Positions 31,824-39,864 of a stretch of DNA of 47,941 nt are shown piece by piece (positions within the stretch are counted from its first letter, which is position 1; every line of letters starts with the position of its first letter). The translations under genes and the position numbers were made by a program. This stretch comes from CALMRE01 sp964412895 (GTDB taxonomy: Bacteria > UBP6 > UBA1177 > JAKLFG01). A model generated the notes under the pieces. That model was not told the origin of the DNA. It made no database searches and saw nothing but the letters and a program-made list of their open reading frames with translations. Location of the stretch: NCBI GenBank assembly GCA_964412895.1, contig CAYPQK010000009.1, positions 1 to 47,941 of the forward strand, read 5' to 3'.

Positions 31824-34637
31824 ATGCTCTCGATACAGAACATCAAAGACGCGAGCGCTGCCGAAAGCTACTTCTCTAAGGACAACTACTACAGCCAGAA
31901 AAACGAGTTCCGGGCCGCCTACTATGGGAAGGGAGCCGAACGCCTCGGCCTGACCGACGAAGCCCCCTCAAAAGAGCGCTTCGCCGCTCTCCTCGAAGGC
32001 AAGCTCTCCGAGGACACCCATGTCAAGGTGTCGCGGGGTCATCGTCCGGGCATCGACTGTACCTTTTCGGCCCCAAAATCGGTCTCTATCGCCGCCTTCG
32101 CCATCGACAACGACAAGATCAATGCCGATATGCAGGAGGCCCACAACCGCGCCGTTGATCGCGCCCTCGACTACCTCGAACGCGAATGCGCGCAAGCCCG
32201 CAAAGTCGTTGACGGCAAACAAGTCGCCGTCAAGACCGAGAATATCGTCGCGGTCAAATTCGAGCATGACGCCAGCCGCGAACTCGACGCCCAGCTCCAC
32301 ACCCATTGCGTGATCATAAACGCGACACAGGCGGCCGACGGCAAATGGCAGGCCCTCTCCAACGAGGAGATATATCAGAAGAAAATGGTCCTCGGCGCGG
32401 TATACCGTGCCGAACTCGCGCGCGATCTCCGGGAAAAGGGCTACCAACTCGAAGAGAAGAAAGGCGGCCTGTACGAGATCGCCGGATTCAAGGAAGACCA
32501 ACTCGCCGAATTCTCGACCCGCCGCCAGCAGATCGAGGAATATATGGCCCGGAACAAGATGGAAAGCGCCAAGGAAGCGGCAGCAGCGGCGCTCAACACC
32601 CGTCAATTCAAGAAACTCGTCGATCATAAGGAACTCGTCGGCGCATGGAAGGAAAAGGCGCACGATCTCGGCATTACCGAACGAACCCCTCACACCGGGG
32701 GACCGCCGCCCCTCTCCCGCGAGGAGGCGGCCCGGAACTCGGTTGCCTTCGCTATAGACAAGCTCTCCGAGCGCCAAAGCGCCTTTTCCTCGAAAGACTT
32801 CCTCCTTGCCGCACTACATGACGGCATCGCCAAGACCGATATAGCCGCCATAGAACACCGGATCGGAACGCTGGTACAGGACGGGCCGCTCCTGCGCCTC
32901 CCCGATGGCCGGTTCACCACCGAGAAAGCGGTCGCCCGCGAGGAAAAGACCATCGCGCACATGACCGCCGGGAAGGAGGCGGTCGAGCGGATCGCCCACG
33001 GCAAAGAGGTTCGGGCCGCGTTCGATAGCTTCGCGGCCGTAAAGAAATTCGACCTCACCGTAGGACAGAAGGCCAGCTCCGAACTCATCCTAACCACCAA
33101 AGACCGCTACATCGGCGTGGAGGGCTTCGCCGGGACCGGAAAGACCACCATGCTTGAATTCGTGAAGCAGGAGGCGGAGAAAAACGGGTACACGGTCCGG
33201 GGCTACTGCCCCTCCTCGGCCGCCGCGAAGGTCCTGCAACAGGAAACCGGCATTCCCTCTACCACCCTCGCCTCTCACCTCATCGAACAACACCGGGGCG
33301 AAAACACCCCGGCCGTCAAAGAGGTATGGGTGATAGACGAGGCTTCGATGGTCAGCGCCAAGCAAGCGCACGACCTGTTCGAGGCCGCCGCGAAGCGGGA
33401 GGCCCGCGTAGTCATGCTCGGCGACCGGAAACAGCTTTCGGCCGTTGAAGCGGGGAAACCCTTCGCGCAGTTGATCGACAAGGGGATGCAATACGAACAG
33501 ATAACCGAAATACGGCGGCAGGAAGTTGGTAGCCAACTCGAAAAGAAGCTCGCCGAGCGAGGGCATGGCCCCGAGAAGATCGAACAAGCCAAGAAGAGCG
33601 CGGCCGAACTCAAAGAAGCTGTCCGCGAGGCCATCGAGGGGAAAGTCGAAAAGGCGCTCGAACGCACCGTTACCTACGAGATCAAAGACCGGGACGACCG
33701 GCTCGACCGGATAGTTGGGGACTACCGCGCACTCTCCCCGGCCGACAGAGCCGAAACGCTCATTATCACCAGCGCCAACGCAGACAAGCACGCCCTCAAC
33801 GACAAAATACGGGAATCCCTCGTCGCCGAAGGACGGCTCAAGGGACCGGAGTTCTCCTTCGGCACGCTCGCGGGAAAGAACCTCGAAAAAGCCGAGCTGG
33901 CGAAGTGCCGCAACTACGAAAAAGGCGATGTCGTCCGCTTTAATAAAAGCTACCGCTCCATCGGCGTAAAGTCCGGGCAATACGCCGAGGTGCGTTCCGT
34001 TGACCCGGCCAGCCGTACCGTAACGCTCGCCCTTGAAGACGGCACTTCCCTTAACTGGCAACCCTCCCGTGCCGGCGGCGTCGAACTCTACGCCAAGGAG
34101 GAGCGCAACATCCGGGTCGGCGATCTCCTCCGCTTCACCAAGAACGACAAGGAGCTGGGCACCCGCAACGGCGAGAAAGCGGAGGTAATCGCCATCGACC
34201 ATGAAGCGCGTCGCGCCGTCCTCATGGTCGGCAAAGAGGCCAAGACCTTTGACCTCGACAAGCTAAAGCATGTCGATTACAGCTATGCGATAACGGTTCA
34301 CAGCTCGCAAGGCATGACCTGTGAGCGCGCCTTAGTGAATATGGACACCTCAAAAGCGGCGCTCCTCGGTCAAGAGTCGTTCTATGTCAGTATCAGCCGC
34401 GCCAAATATGAGGTGAAGATATATACCGACTCCAAAGAGAAGCTCCCCGATCGCTTACAAAAGACGATGGCGCAGGAAAGCGCCCTCGAACAGAAAGAGA
34501 AGCTCGATAAGTACCGGGCCGAGAAGTGGACCGAGGCCCGCAAGCCGAAGGAGAAGGAAATACCGAAGGAGATCCCGAAGGAGAAGGAAAAGCCGAAGGA
34601 GATCCCGAAAGAACGAAGCCGGGGCTTCAATCGCTAG
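31824..34637 (+). CDS. traI: MOBF relaxase-helicase (TrwC/TraI-like)
   Basis: This enzyme nicks oriT, stays bound to the 5' end and unwinds the plasmid during transfer. The N-terminal relaxase domain has Tyr16 and the Tyr22-Tyr23 pair (AESYFSKDNYYSQ), like the catalytic tyrosines of TrwC. The metal site includes His159 and His161 (QLHTHCVI). The helicase part has Walker A GFAGTGKT at 434-441, VWVIDEASMV (motif II) and HSSQGMTCERA near the end. The Lys/Pro/Glu-rich tail repeats EIPKEKEKPK-like units. At 937 residues it is close to TrwC (about 966). It starts two bases after the coupling-protein gene. Confidence 0.95.
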   Translation: MLSIQNIKDASAAESYFSKDNYYSQKNEFRAAYYGKGAERLGLTDEAPSKERFAALLEGKLSEDTHVKVSRGHRPGIDCTFSAPKSVSIAAFAIDNDKINADMQEAHNRAVDRALDYLERECAQARKVVDGKQVAVKTENIVAVKFEHDASRELDAQLHTHCVIINATQAADGKWQALSNEEIYQKKMVLGAVYRAELARDLREKGYQLEEKKGGLYEIAGFKEDQLAEFSTRRQQIEEYMARNKMESAKEAAAAALNTRQFKKLVDHKELVGAWKEKAHDLGITERTPHTGGPPPLSREEAARNSVAFAIDKLSERQSAFSSKDFLLAALHDGIAKTDIAAIEHRIGTLVQDGPLLRLPDGRFTTEKAVAREEKTIAHMTAGKEAVERIAHGKEVRAAFDSFAAVKKFDLTVGQKASSELILTTKDRYIGVEGFAGTGKTTMLEFVKQEAEKNGYTVRGYCPSSAAAKVLQQETGIPSTTLASHLIEQHRGENTPAVKEVWVIDEASMVSAKQAHDLFEAAAKREARVVMLGDRKQLSAVEAGKPFAQLIDKGMQYEQITEIRRQEVGSQLEKKLAERGHGPEKIEQAKKSAAELKEAVREAIEGKVEKALERTVTYEIKDRDDRLDRIVGDYRALSPADRAETLIITSANADKHALNDKIRESLVAEGRLKGPEFSFGTLAGKNLEKAELAKCRNYEKGDVVRFNKSYRSIGVKSGQYAEVRSVDPASRTVTLALEDGTSLNWQPSRAGGVELYAKEERNIRVGDLLRFTKNDKELGTRNGEKAEVIAIDHEARRAVLMVGKEAKTFDLDKLKHVDYSYAITVHSSQGMTCERALVNMDTSKAALLGQESFYVSISRAKYEVKIYTDSKEKLPDRLQKTMAQESALEQKEKLDKYRAEKWTEARKPKEKEIPKEIPKEKEKPKEIPKERSRGFNR

Positions 34638-34638
34638 A

Positions 34639-34661
34639 AATCACAATATCACAACATCACT
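34639..34661 (+). promoter_or_regulatory. Heptad operator site F (three heptads, 8 bp phase)
   Basis: AATCACA (34639), TATCACA (34647) and CATCACT (34655) follow at 8 bp steps directly after the relaxase stop and upstream of the MarR-like gene's promoter. Confidence 0.65.
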
Positions 34662-34694
34662 TTATTTCATTCGACGGACCCGGTTCAAGATTTT

Positions 34695-34722
34695 TTGCAT
34701 CCCATCCCGCCCCGTATATAAT
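34695..34722 (+). promoter_or_regulatory. Promoter of the MarR-like gene
   Basis: TTGCAT at 34695-34700, a 16-base spacer and a perfect TATAAT at 34717-34722, with heptad site F about 35 bases upstream of the -35 box. Confidence 0.6.
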
Positions 34723-34758
34723 GCCGCCGTTGAATTCATTACCGCAGGGAGGCGACCC

Positions 34759-35109
34759 ATGACCGAATGCAAGTACATCAAGATGAAAGACATGATGTTC
34801 CATGTCTATCAGTTCGAGAACCACTTGGCGCACGAACACAAGATGCTTTTGAACGAAGCGCTTGTCCTCGGGATGCTCGGCAACGGGAAGGCGCGGCGCA
34901 GCACCGACCTTGCGCGTGAGTTAGGCGTTACCTTTTCGATGATGTCGCGCACGCTGGCCGCTCTCGAAAAGATGGAATTCATAGACCGCGCCTTCGGCAA
35001 AACGGACAAACGCGAAATGAATTTCACGATCAATAAGGCCGGGTCGAAGAAACTTTCCGTCCTTAACTCCGACTACGATTTCGGCGGATTCTTGAAGTTA
35101 CTTTCCTAG
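34759..35109 (+). CDS. MarR-like winged-helix regulator
   Basis: The 116-residue protein carries a winged helix-turn-helix: ARRSTDLARELGVTFSMMSRTLAALEKMEFIDRAFGKTDKR, where GKTDKR matches the DxR wing tip of MarR proteins. It lacks the long terminal dimerisation helices of larger MarR members but starts with a helix (MMFHVYQFENHLAHE). The ATG follows GGGAGG. It may regulate plasmid functions; its targets are unknown. Its 3' end overlaps the convergent gene by 12 bases. Confidence 0.75.
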   Translation: MTECKYIKMKDMMFHVYQFENHLAHEHKMLLNEALVLGMLGNGKARRSTDLARELGVTFSMMSRTLAALEKMEFIDRAFGKTDKREMNFTINKAGSKKLSVLNSDYDFGGFLKLLS

Positions 35110-35565
35110 GAGTTTCTTTTCTTTCAGAATCTCCTTTTCAAGTTCCTTGAGAGATTTCTTGGTTGCTTTTTCGCAAGCGGTTTTGCTTTTGCCATAATCT
35201 CTTTTGCTTTCGTCCAACATCTCTTTTGTACCACCGCTTGTCGTAAAAGCGCGAGAGCCTTCATATGTAGCCGCGATGTGGTTCAGTTGTTGTATAGCAT
35301 CCGCACAATCATAGAACGGGACCATGGCATCTTCGCTCCATAACGGGTCGCTTGCCAATTCCAATGAGTTTTTATGTTTGATTTCCGCGAACTTCTTTTC
35401 TGCTACAAGCGCGTAAAGCTCCCTCTCTGTTTTATCCAGTTCTTTCAGAAGGGCCTTCGCTTTCGCGAGGCCTTCCTTAACGGTCATCCCTCTTTTCGCG
35501 GTTTGCGCATTAAGAGCGATTGCGACGCAGCAGATGACCAATAAAAGCAACAAGAACTTTTTCAT
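35098..35565 (-). CDS. Small exported helical protein
   Basis: The 155-residue protein has a signal peptide (MKKFLLLLLVICCVAIALNA; two Cys within but no clear lipobox) and a lysine-rich helical body with heptad-like leucines. GGAGGAAG precedes the ATG, and a promoter with TTGACA lies 52 bases upstream. Its lone reverse position next to the relaxase operon recalls entry-exclusion genes of conjugative plasmids, but nothing in the sequence proves this. Codons are A/T-richer than the surroundings. Confidence 0.7.
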   Translation of the reverse strand: MKKFLLLLLVICCVAIALNAQTAKRGMTVKEGLAKAKALLKELDKTERELYALVAEKKFAEIKHKNSLELASDPLWSEDAMVPFYDCADAIQQLNHIAATYEGSRAFTTSGGTKEMLDESKRDYGKSKTACEKATKKSLKELEKEILKEKKLLGK

Positions 35566-35593
35566 AGATATCTTCCTCCGACAAAACCGATTT

Positions 35594-35622
35594 ATACTAT
35601 GGCAACTGATATAAGATGTCAA
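35594..35622 (-). promoter_or_regulatory. Promoter of the small exported protein
   Basis: On the minus strand TTGACA (35617-35622), a 17-base spacer and TAGTAT (35594-35599). Confidence 0.7.
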
Positions 35623-36952
35623 CACAGCGCGACAAGGCATCCCCTCTCCGAGGTCGGCGATCTTCGGGGTCCGCTGTCGCTCCCGTCGAGGCCGTAGGTC
35701 CGGCGTGTGCGTTTCGTCGTTGCGCGTACTCGCTCGGGTGCGTGGCGGGTGTCCCCTCGCCTCTTGCCGGCGGCGCCGCTTTGCCTTGAACCGCTTTCGT
35801 CGGCCTCTTTAACCGGCCCCGGACCGCTGCGCGCCCTTCGTATGCCTGATGCAATGCGCTCTCTTCTACCCCGACCAGCTCCTCGCTTTCGCCCGACGCT
35901 CCACTGGCATGTCGCTTTCGGCAAGCAAACGGAACAAAACGACGCAACCGGCGGGGCACGACTGCATCGTTAAAAGTCCGTTTGGGCGAACCGCCGGGCC
36001 TTTCGGCCCGCACCGGAGCCCGTCGGGTAGTTCGCGCAGGCCCCGCGAGTGCCTTGTACCGTGTTTTCACACAGAACGGCGTCCCTCGCCTGCAACCCCG
36101 CGCCGTGATCGGGCGATGCCTTGCGGCTTTATCCCCGTCCCGGCTTTGGCCCGCAAGCCGCAGGGCGGCCGACGCGGGCCTTGGGAAGATATAACTGCGC
36201 GCCATTGAGCGGTCCTTCGGCCTTCGCTCACAGGCGTTGGGATCTCCCGCCCTCTCGCTCTTCACTCGTTACTCGGTTTCAGATCTCGCCCGGACTTACA
36301 CCGTGACACCTCCGATGCTCTCCGGCTTACACCGTGCGCGTCCGGCTCACGGCGGCCGGGCACTCGGAAACCGCCTGCCGGTTGCACCTAACGGCGTATA
36401 CCTTGCGCTCCTCGGCCTTTGCCTTGCCGGGTCCGCTGCGCGTCTCCGGCCGGGGCGGGATAGGCCCCGTTTCAATCAGATCGCGCCGGACCGGTCCCGT
36501 CTTTTGAGAGTTCTCCGGCTCTCGTCGCCGGTCGGGTCGCTGGCGTCGGCTCCTCCTTGCTGGCCCTTCCCGGCCCGTCACTCAAGAAGAAGGCAGGCCC
36601 CGGCCGCCTGCGGCGGCATAAGCGGAAGGGTGACAGGCCATTTTTCAGCCGATACAGAGGGCACAGCTTGCGGCCTTCGGTTCTGTCAAGTCCGGTCCGC
36701 CCTGATCGCTTCGGGAAATCGGTTCCCCCTAAAGGTCTCCCCCAATTTCCCGAGAAATTTGCCGGTTCCTCCCGTACCGGTTCCCTCCCACAATTTTCAC
36801 GCGGGGCGGCGTGCGGACTGTCCCTGCGGTGACATCGCCTCTCGGCCTCTTGGGATGGGAACGCTCGCCGCTGGGCGTGTTTCGGCTGAAAAATGTTTTT
36901 TGCGCGGTGGTGTTTGACCACGCGGGGAGTTGATGTTTTGGAGGTTGAGACG
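35623..36952. other. 1.3 kb GC-rich structured non-coding stretch
   Basis: Open frames here are Arg/Pro-rich on both strands with no ribosome sites or family motifs, so I see no gene. There are many inverted repeats: CGGGCC-TTTC-GGCCCG (35995), CGGGGC/GCCCCG (36451-36469) and TCGGGAAAT/ATTTCCCGA (36711-36753). A long-range pair lies at 36639-36655 and 36879-36895 (CATTTTTCAGCCGATAC and its near-exact complement, 16 of 17). CTTACACCGTG occurs twice (near 36293 and 36326). The minus strand is purine-rich, like the transcribed sense strand of real genes here. It may encode a large structured RNA transcribed leftward, or be decayed DNA. Confidence 0.5.
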
Positions 36953-37132
36953 ATGAGCAGCGAGGCGAGACAGTGCAAAGAGGCGTGTCAAGTGTATTCA
37001 CGCATCGTGGGTTATTACAGCCCGGTTAGCAACTGGAACAGGGGCAAGCGTGAAGAGTTCAGCGCCCGGCGTACTTTCAAGGTAAACGAGAAGAAGGACG
37101 ACAAGAACAACAACCACAACGAGGAAAAATAA
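36953..37132 (+). CDS. Mini-protein resembling the C-terminal tail of anaerobic ribonucleotide reductase
   Basis: The 59-residue protein contains VYSRIVGYYSPVSNWNRGK followed by REEFSARRTF, which closely recalls the extreme C-terminus of class III ribonucleotide reductase (NrdD), where a similar VGYxRPVxNWNxGKxxEF segment lies near the zinc site and glycyl radical. Here it stands alone, with only CKEAC before it. GGAGG precedes ATG 36953. It could be a small regulator or binding module; the role is unknown. Its Asn/His-rich end lies in a 32-base direct repeat. Confidence 0.65.
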   Translation: MSSEARQCKEACQVYSRIVGYYSPVSNWNRGKREEFSARRTFKVNEKKDDKNNNHNEEK

Positions 37133-37391
37133 TCATGGAACAAGTAGTAGGCGTTAAAATCGCGGTATTCGGAAAGAAAAAAGAACGGTGTTCCGAAGGC
37201 TGGCCCAAGATGTGCCCGAAGATAGCGGCCATTTATACCGGGGAAGGCGGCCCGCAGATCGGCTCTCGCTGTTCGCTGTTCGGAGGAGAACTCAAAACAG
37301 ACGCTCAAGGCTATTTCGTCCGCTGTTCCGAATGTGTCGCCGCAGTCATCGAACAGAAACACAACAACCACAACGAGGGAAAATAACCATG
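37106..37391 (+). repeat. Two 32-base direct repeats carrying ribosome site and start codon
   Basis: Copies at 37106-37137 and 37360-37391 (29 of 32 identical) contain acaacaaccacaacgagg, then an A-rich stretch, the stop codon of one gene and the ATG of the next. Each copy supplies the C-terminal NNHNE(E/G)K residues of one gene and the ribosome site of the following gene. Confidence 0.8.
37135..37386 (+). CDS. Small Cys-rich protein
   Basis: The 83-residue soluble protein has six Cys (CSEGWPKMC, SRCSLFGG, RCSEC), a spacing compatible with a metal site. It ends in KHNNHNEGK, shared with its upstream neighbour through the direct repeat. The ribosome site is GAGGAAAAA within that repeat. No family recognised. 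Confidence 0.65.
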   Translation: MEQVVGVKIAVFGKKKERCSEGWPKMCPKIAAIYTGEGGPQIGSRCSLFGGELKTDAQGYFVRCSECVAAVIEQKHNNHNEGK

Positions 37392-38648
37392 CTTTTGAAC
37401 TTCACCCCCAAGAATCTTAAAGGCACCGTGACCGATTATTCCAAACTCTACGCGGTCAAGCAAAAAGGCATTACAGAGCAAGTTAAACCCGGTTATATCC
37501 CGGTTCTGGACTGCCTGTTCTTCCGAAACAACGGGTGCCGCGTTTCATTCGTGAAACTCGCCGTCAATGAATATCTCCTTTTCGGGAACAGGGAAGCGGC
37601 CTTTATCGTTGACCTCGACATTCTCGCCCGGACACAGGACTTTTATCTTAAACTGATGAAGGAATCGCACCGGTTGGCAATCGAAGAGCAGAAGGCGGCG
37701 GCAGTCGCCAAATACGGCGAAAATGTTCATTTCAAAATGCGGCGTCTGACCACCTACGGCGAAAACAAGATGAGCCGCTTTCAGTTCGATCTATACAAGC
37801 GGAACGGCCTTAACGGTGCCGACTCGTGGACGGAATACCGCCGCGATTGTGTCGAGCTGAATCAAAAACTTTCCGATCTCGAACTTGAAACCCTCGAATC
37901 GAACGACTCCTTTTCAAAGGGCGAAATCACTTCTTACGGCGACACGAACCTTTCCGACGCTCTTCTTGACCGCTACGGCGTAAGAGTGAAACGGCAGAAC
38001 GGCGACCGGATAAACGCCGAAGAGATCGACGAACTCAAAACCACCCTCGATGAGGTGTTCGCCCGCTTCGGCGACCTCTCCCCGGTGTGTCGTGAATACG
38101 GCCTGAAAATCAGCCACAGCGCCGAAAAGAGAATGCACGGCCGGAAGTTCATAGGGTTCTTTTCTCCCTATTTCAAGGCTATCGGCGTCGGTTATGCCGA
38201 AATGAGCCAGACCCTCGCCCATGAACTCGCCCACTTCATGGACTGTTACAAGGCGCAGCGGGCGACCGTGAAGCGGTGGCACGCATCGGACGAAGACGGG
38301 AGCATCGAGAACGAGATCGCGCGGCTCTTCCGGCGCGGTATGAGAAAGCCGCAGGCCTCCGATTATCAGCGCCGCACCTGCGAGTGTTTCGCGCGGGCTC
38401 TTGAACAGTATTTCAACCCGGCCGTTACCGCCGAGAATTTCTGTAAAGATGAAGTTTTCGAGCAGGGAGTAAAACCGCTCATCGAAGAATTCCTCGCCGA
38501 CTTCGCGGAAATCGTCGCGGAGATCCGGACGGATGAAAAGCCGGTCGAGCTTCCGCAGGAATTGAAGGCCGCCGCGTCGGTAGCCGCGCCGCTTCACAGA
38601 GAACGCCCCGAACCGATACGCAACCCCGAACAGCTTAACCTTTTTTAG
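37389..38648 (+). CDS. Zinc metallopeptidase-like polyvalent protein
   Basis: The 419-residue cytoplasmic protein carries the zincin motif LAHELAHFMD (His-Glu-x-x-His) near residue 280 and, about 60 residues later, TCECFARALEQYF, which probably supplies the third ligand (Glu). This pairing is typical of large polyvalent-protein-associated domains and of the metallopeptidase half of ArdC antirestriction proteins. Such proteins can travel into recipients and protect incoming DNA. No ArdC N-terminal ssDNA-binding domain was recognised. The C-terminus ends NPEQLNLF. ATG 37389 lies in the second direct repeat. Confidence 0.75.
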   Translation: MLLNFTPKNLKGTVTDYSKLYAVKQKGITEQVKPGYIPVLDCLFFRNNGCRVSFVKLAVNEYLLFGNREAAFIVDLDILARTQDFYLKLMKESHRLAIEEQKAAAVAKYGENVHFKMRRLTTYGENKMSRFQFDLYKRNGLNGADSWTEYRRDCVELNQKLSDLELETLESNDSFSKGEITSYGDTNLSDALLDRYGVRVKRQNGDRINAEEIDELKTTLDEVFARFGDLSPVCREYGLKISHSAEKRMHGRKFIGFFSPYFKAIGVGYAEMSQTLAHELAHFMDCYKAQRATVKRWHASDEDGSIENEIARLFRRGMRKPQASDYQRRTCECFARALEQYFNPAVTAENFCKDEVFEQGVKPLIEEFLADFAEIVAEIRTDEKPVELPQELKAAASVAAPLHRERPEPIRNPEQLNLF

Positions 38649-38659
38649 GAGGTCCGCCT

Positions 38660-38794
38660 ATGAAGTATGTGTTTTTCAAAAAAGGCAAGGTCATTTTCAT
38701 CAAGGCCGCGACCCTCTCCCTCTGCGCGGAGGCGGTCGAGTTTCTCCGGCGGACTTACCCCCGCTGTTACATCATCGCACAGGCGGCCGGATGA
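38660..38794 (+). CDS. 44-residue small protein
   Basis: A near-perfect AGGAGG ribosome site seven bases before ATG 38660 supports this short gene. The peptide is basic and amphipathic (MKYVFFKKGKVIFIKAATLS... AQAAG). It follows the metallopeptidase gene by 11 bases and is probably co-transcribed. No family recognised. Confidence 0.6.
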   Translation: MKYVFFKKGKVIFIKAATLSLCAEAVEFLRRTYPRCYIIAQAAG

Positions 38795-38851
38795 CCGGCC
38801 GCCCCCGGAGGAGAACTCCCCGGCCGCTCCCCTCCGAACCACCCTTCGCCG

Positions 38852-38869
38852 ACAGGGTTTTGACCCTGT
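38852..38869 (+). terminator. Hairpin before the partition operon
   Basis: ACAGGGT-TTTG-ACCCTGT lies between the 44-residue gene and parA. There is no T-run downstream, so termination is likely weak. Confidence 0.4.
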
Positions 38870-38918
38870 ACCCGCTCCTTGGAAAAAGAGTTATAAAAAA
38901 CTTGAAATATATATCCTA

Positions 38919-38933
38919 AGTGATAAAGTGACA
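38919..38933 (-). promoter_or_regulatory. Heptad operator site G before parA (minus orientation)
   Basis: Read on the minus strand, TGTCACT and TATCACT lie 8 bp apart (38927-38933 and 38919-38925), 25 bases before the parA ATG. This is where a ParG/omega-type protein would bind as autorepressor or centromere. One heptad has a single mismatch to WATCACW. Confidence 0.6.
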
Positions 38934-38957
38934 CCAACGGAACCTTTGGGAGGCACC

Positions 38958-39605
38958 ATGAAAGTAATCGGAATTATCAATCAGAAAGGCGGCGTCGGCA
39001 AGAGCATGATCGCGGTGAATCTCGCCGTCGCTTACGCTATCGCCGGGAAATCCGTCGTCGTCATCGACACGGATAAACAGGCGACCTCGGCGATCTTCCG
39101 CAACATCCGGCATGGGCGCGAGGAGTTGCCCCAATTCACGGTGAATAAGATAAATTCGCCTACCCTGCACAAAGACATTAAGACCATCGCCGCCGATATC
39201 GTCATCATCGACGGCGCGAAAGAGGATACCGAGCTACAGCGCAATTCCATGCGGGTGAGCGATCTGATCGTTATTCCCTTTCAGCCTTCGTCCGCCGATA
39301 TATGGAGCACCGAGGACACCTTCAAACTTGCCCGAGAACTGCGACAGTTCCGGCCCGACGCAAAGGTACGCGCCGTCCTCAATCTCTGCCGGGCGGGAAC
39401 TAAACTTATGGAGGATACCCTTTCTCTCCGCGAGGGCATAGAGAAAGACTACGATATTCCGTTCCTCAAGAGCATCCTGTACTATCGGGAAGCCTACAAG
39501 CGCGCCTTTTCCGAAGCGCGCGGAGTATTAGAGAGCAACGATGCACGCGCAAAGAGGGAGTTTAAAGCCTTTTTCGACGAAATCCAGAAGATAGTGAAGA
39601 GATAA
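38958..39605 (+). CDS. parA: ParA-family partition ATPase (ParF type)
   Basis: The 215-residue ATPase moves plasmid copies apart before division. It has the deviant Walker A KGGVGKS (residues 10-16), the A' segment VVVIDTDKQATS and VIIDGAKEDTELQ as motif B. The short length without an N-terminal HTH places it with ParF/type Ib ParA proteins, which pair with a small RHH partner. That partner follows 25 bases downstream. GGGAGG precedes ATG 38958. Confidence 0.92.
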   Translation: MKVIGIINQKGGVGKSMIAVNLAVAYAIAGKSVVVIDTDKQATSAIFRNIRHGREELPQFTVNKINSPTLHKDIKTIAADIVIIDGAKEDTELQRNSMRVSDLIVIPFQPSSADIWSTEDTFKLARELRQFRPDAKVRAVLNLCRAGTKLMEDTLSLREGIEKDYDIPFLKSILYYREAYKRAFSEARGVLESNDARAKREFKAFFDEIQKIVKR

Positions 39606-39630
39606 CACCAACCACGAAGCGGAGAGACAC

Positions 39631-39849
39631 ATGGGAACCCAAGCGTTGAGAAAACCGGCCACCGATGAGAAAACACCCAAGAAAGGAATCGAACAGTGGC
39701 AGAAAGACAAGGACGGTACACGGACGACGAAGACCATCCGCATAAACGAAGAACTCTGGAGGCAAATCAAAATTTCCTGCGCCACAAAAGGCGAGCAAAT
39801 TTCCGATTTCTTCGAGCGGCTCGCCAAGAAAGAACTCAAGATCGGTTGA
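39631..39849 (+). CDS. ParG/omega-like RHH centromere-binding regulator
   Basis: The 72-residue protein has a flexible basic N-terminus and a C-terminal RHH unit starting KTIRINEELWRQIKISCATKGEQISDFF. From memory, this matches ParG (RFKAACARKGTSITDVV) and omega of pSM19035 (KTVRVRADLHHIIKIETAKNG); the omega Thr and Arg that contact DNA correspond to Thr and Arg of KTIRI here. Omega binds WATCACW heptads, which this plasmid carries in phased arrays at eight loci, including just before parA. I infer that this protein binds them for both partition and gene control. Confidence 0.8.
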   Translation: MGTQALRKPATDEKTPKKGIEQWQKDKDGTRTTKTIRINEELWRQIKISCATKGEQISDFFERLAKKELKIG

Positions 39850-39864
39850 TCGACGGAGAACGCC

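Noticed and set aside
35597..36265. Long - strand open frame of 222 codons in the same region
   Set aside because: Extremely Arg/Ala-rich, no start signal, no family resemblance. Not counted as a gene.
36261..36420. RNase P or group II intron RNA on the minus strand
   Set aside because: A short AAGTCCGGGC stretch recalls RNase P, but other conserved blocks, and the domain V hairpin of group II introns, were not found.
36237..36917. Long + strand open frame of 226 codons in the GC-rich region
   Set aside because: No ribosome site, Arg/Pro/Ser-rich composition, no hydrophobic core pattern, and the region is dominated by hairpins. It is a by-product of high GC.
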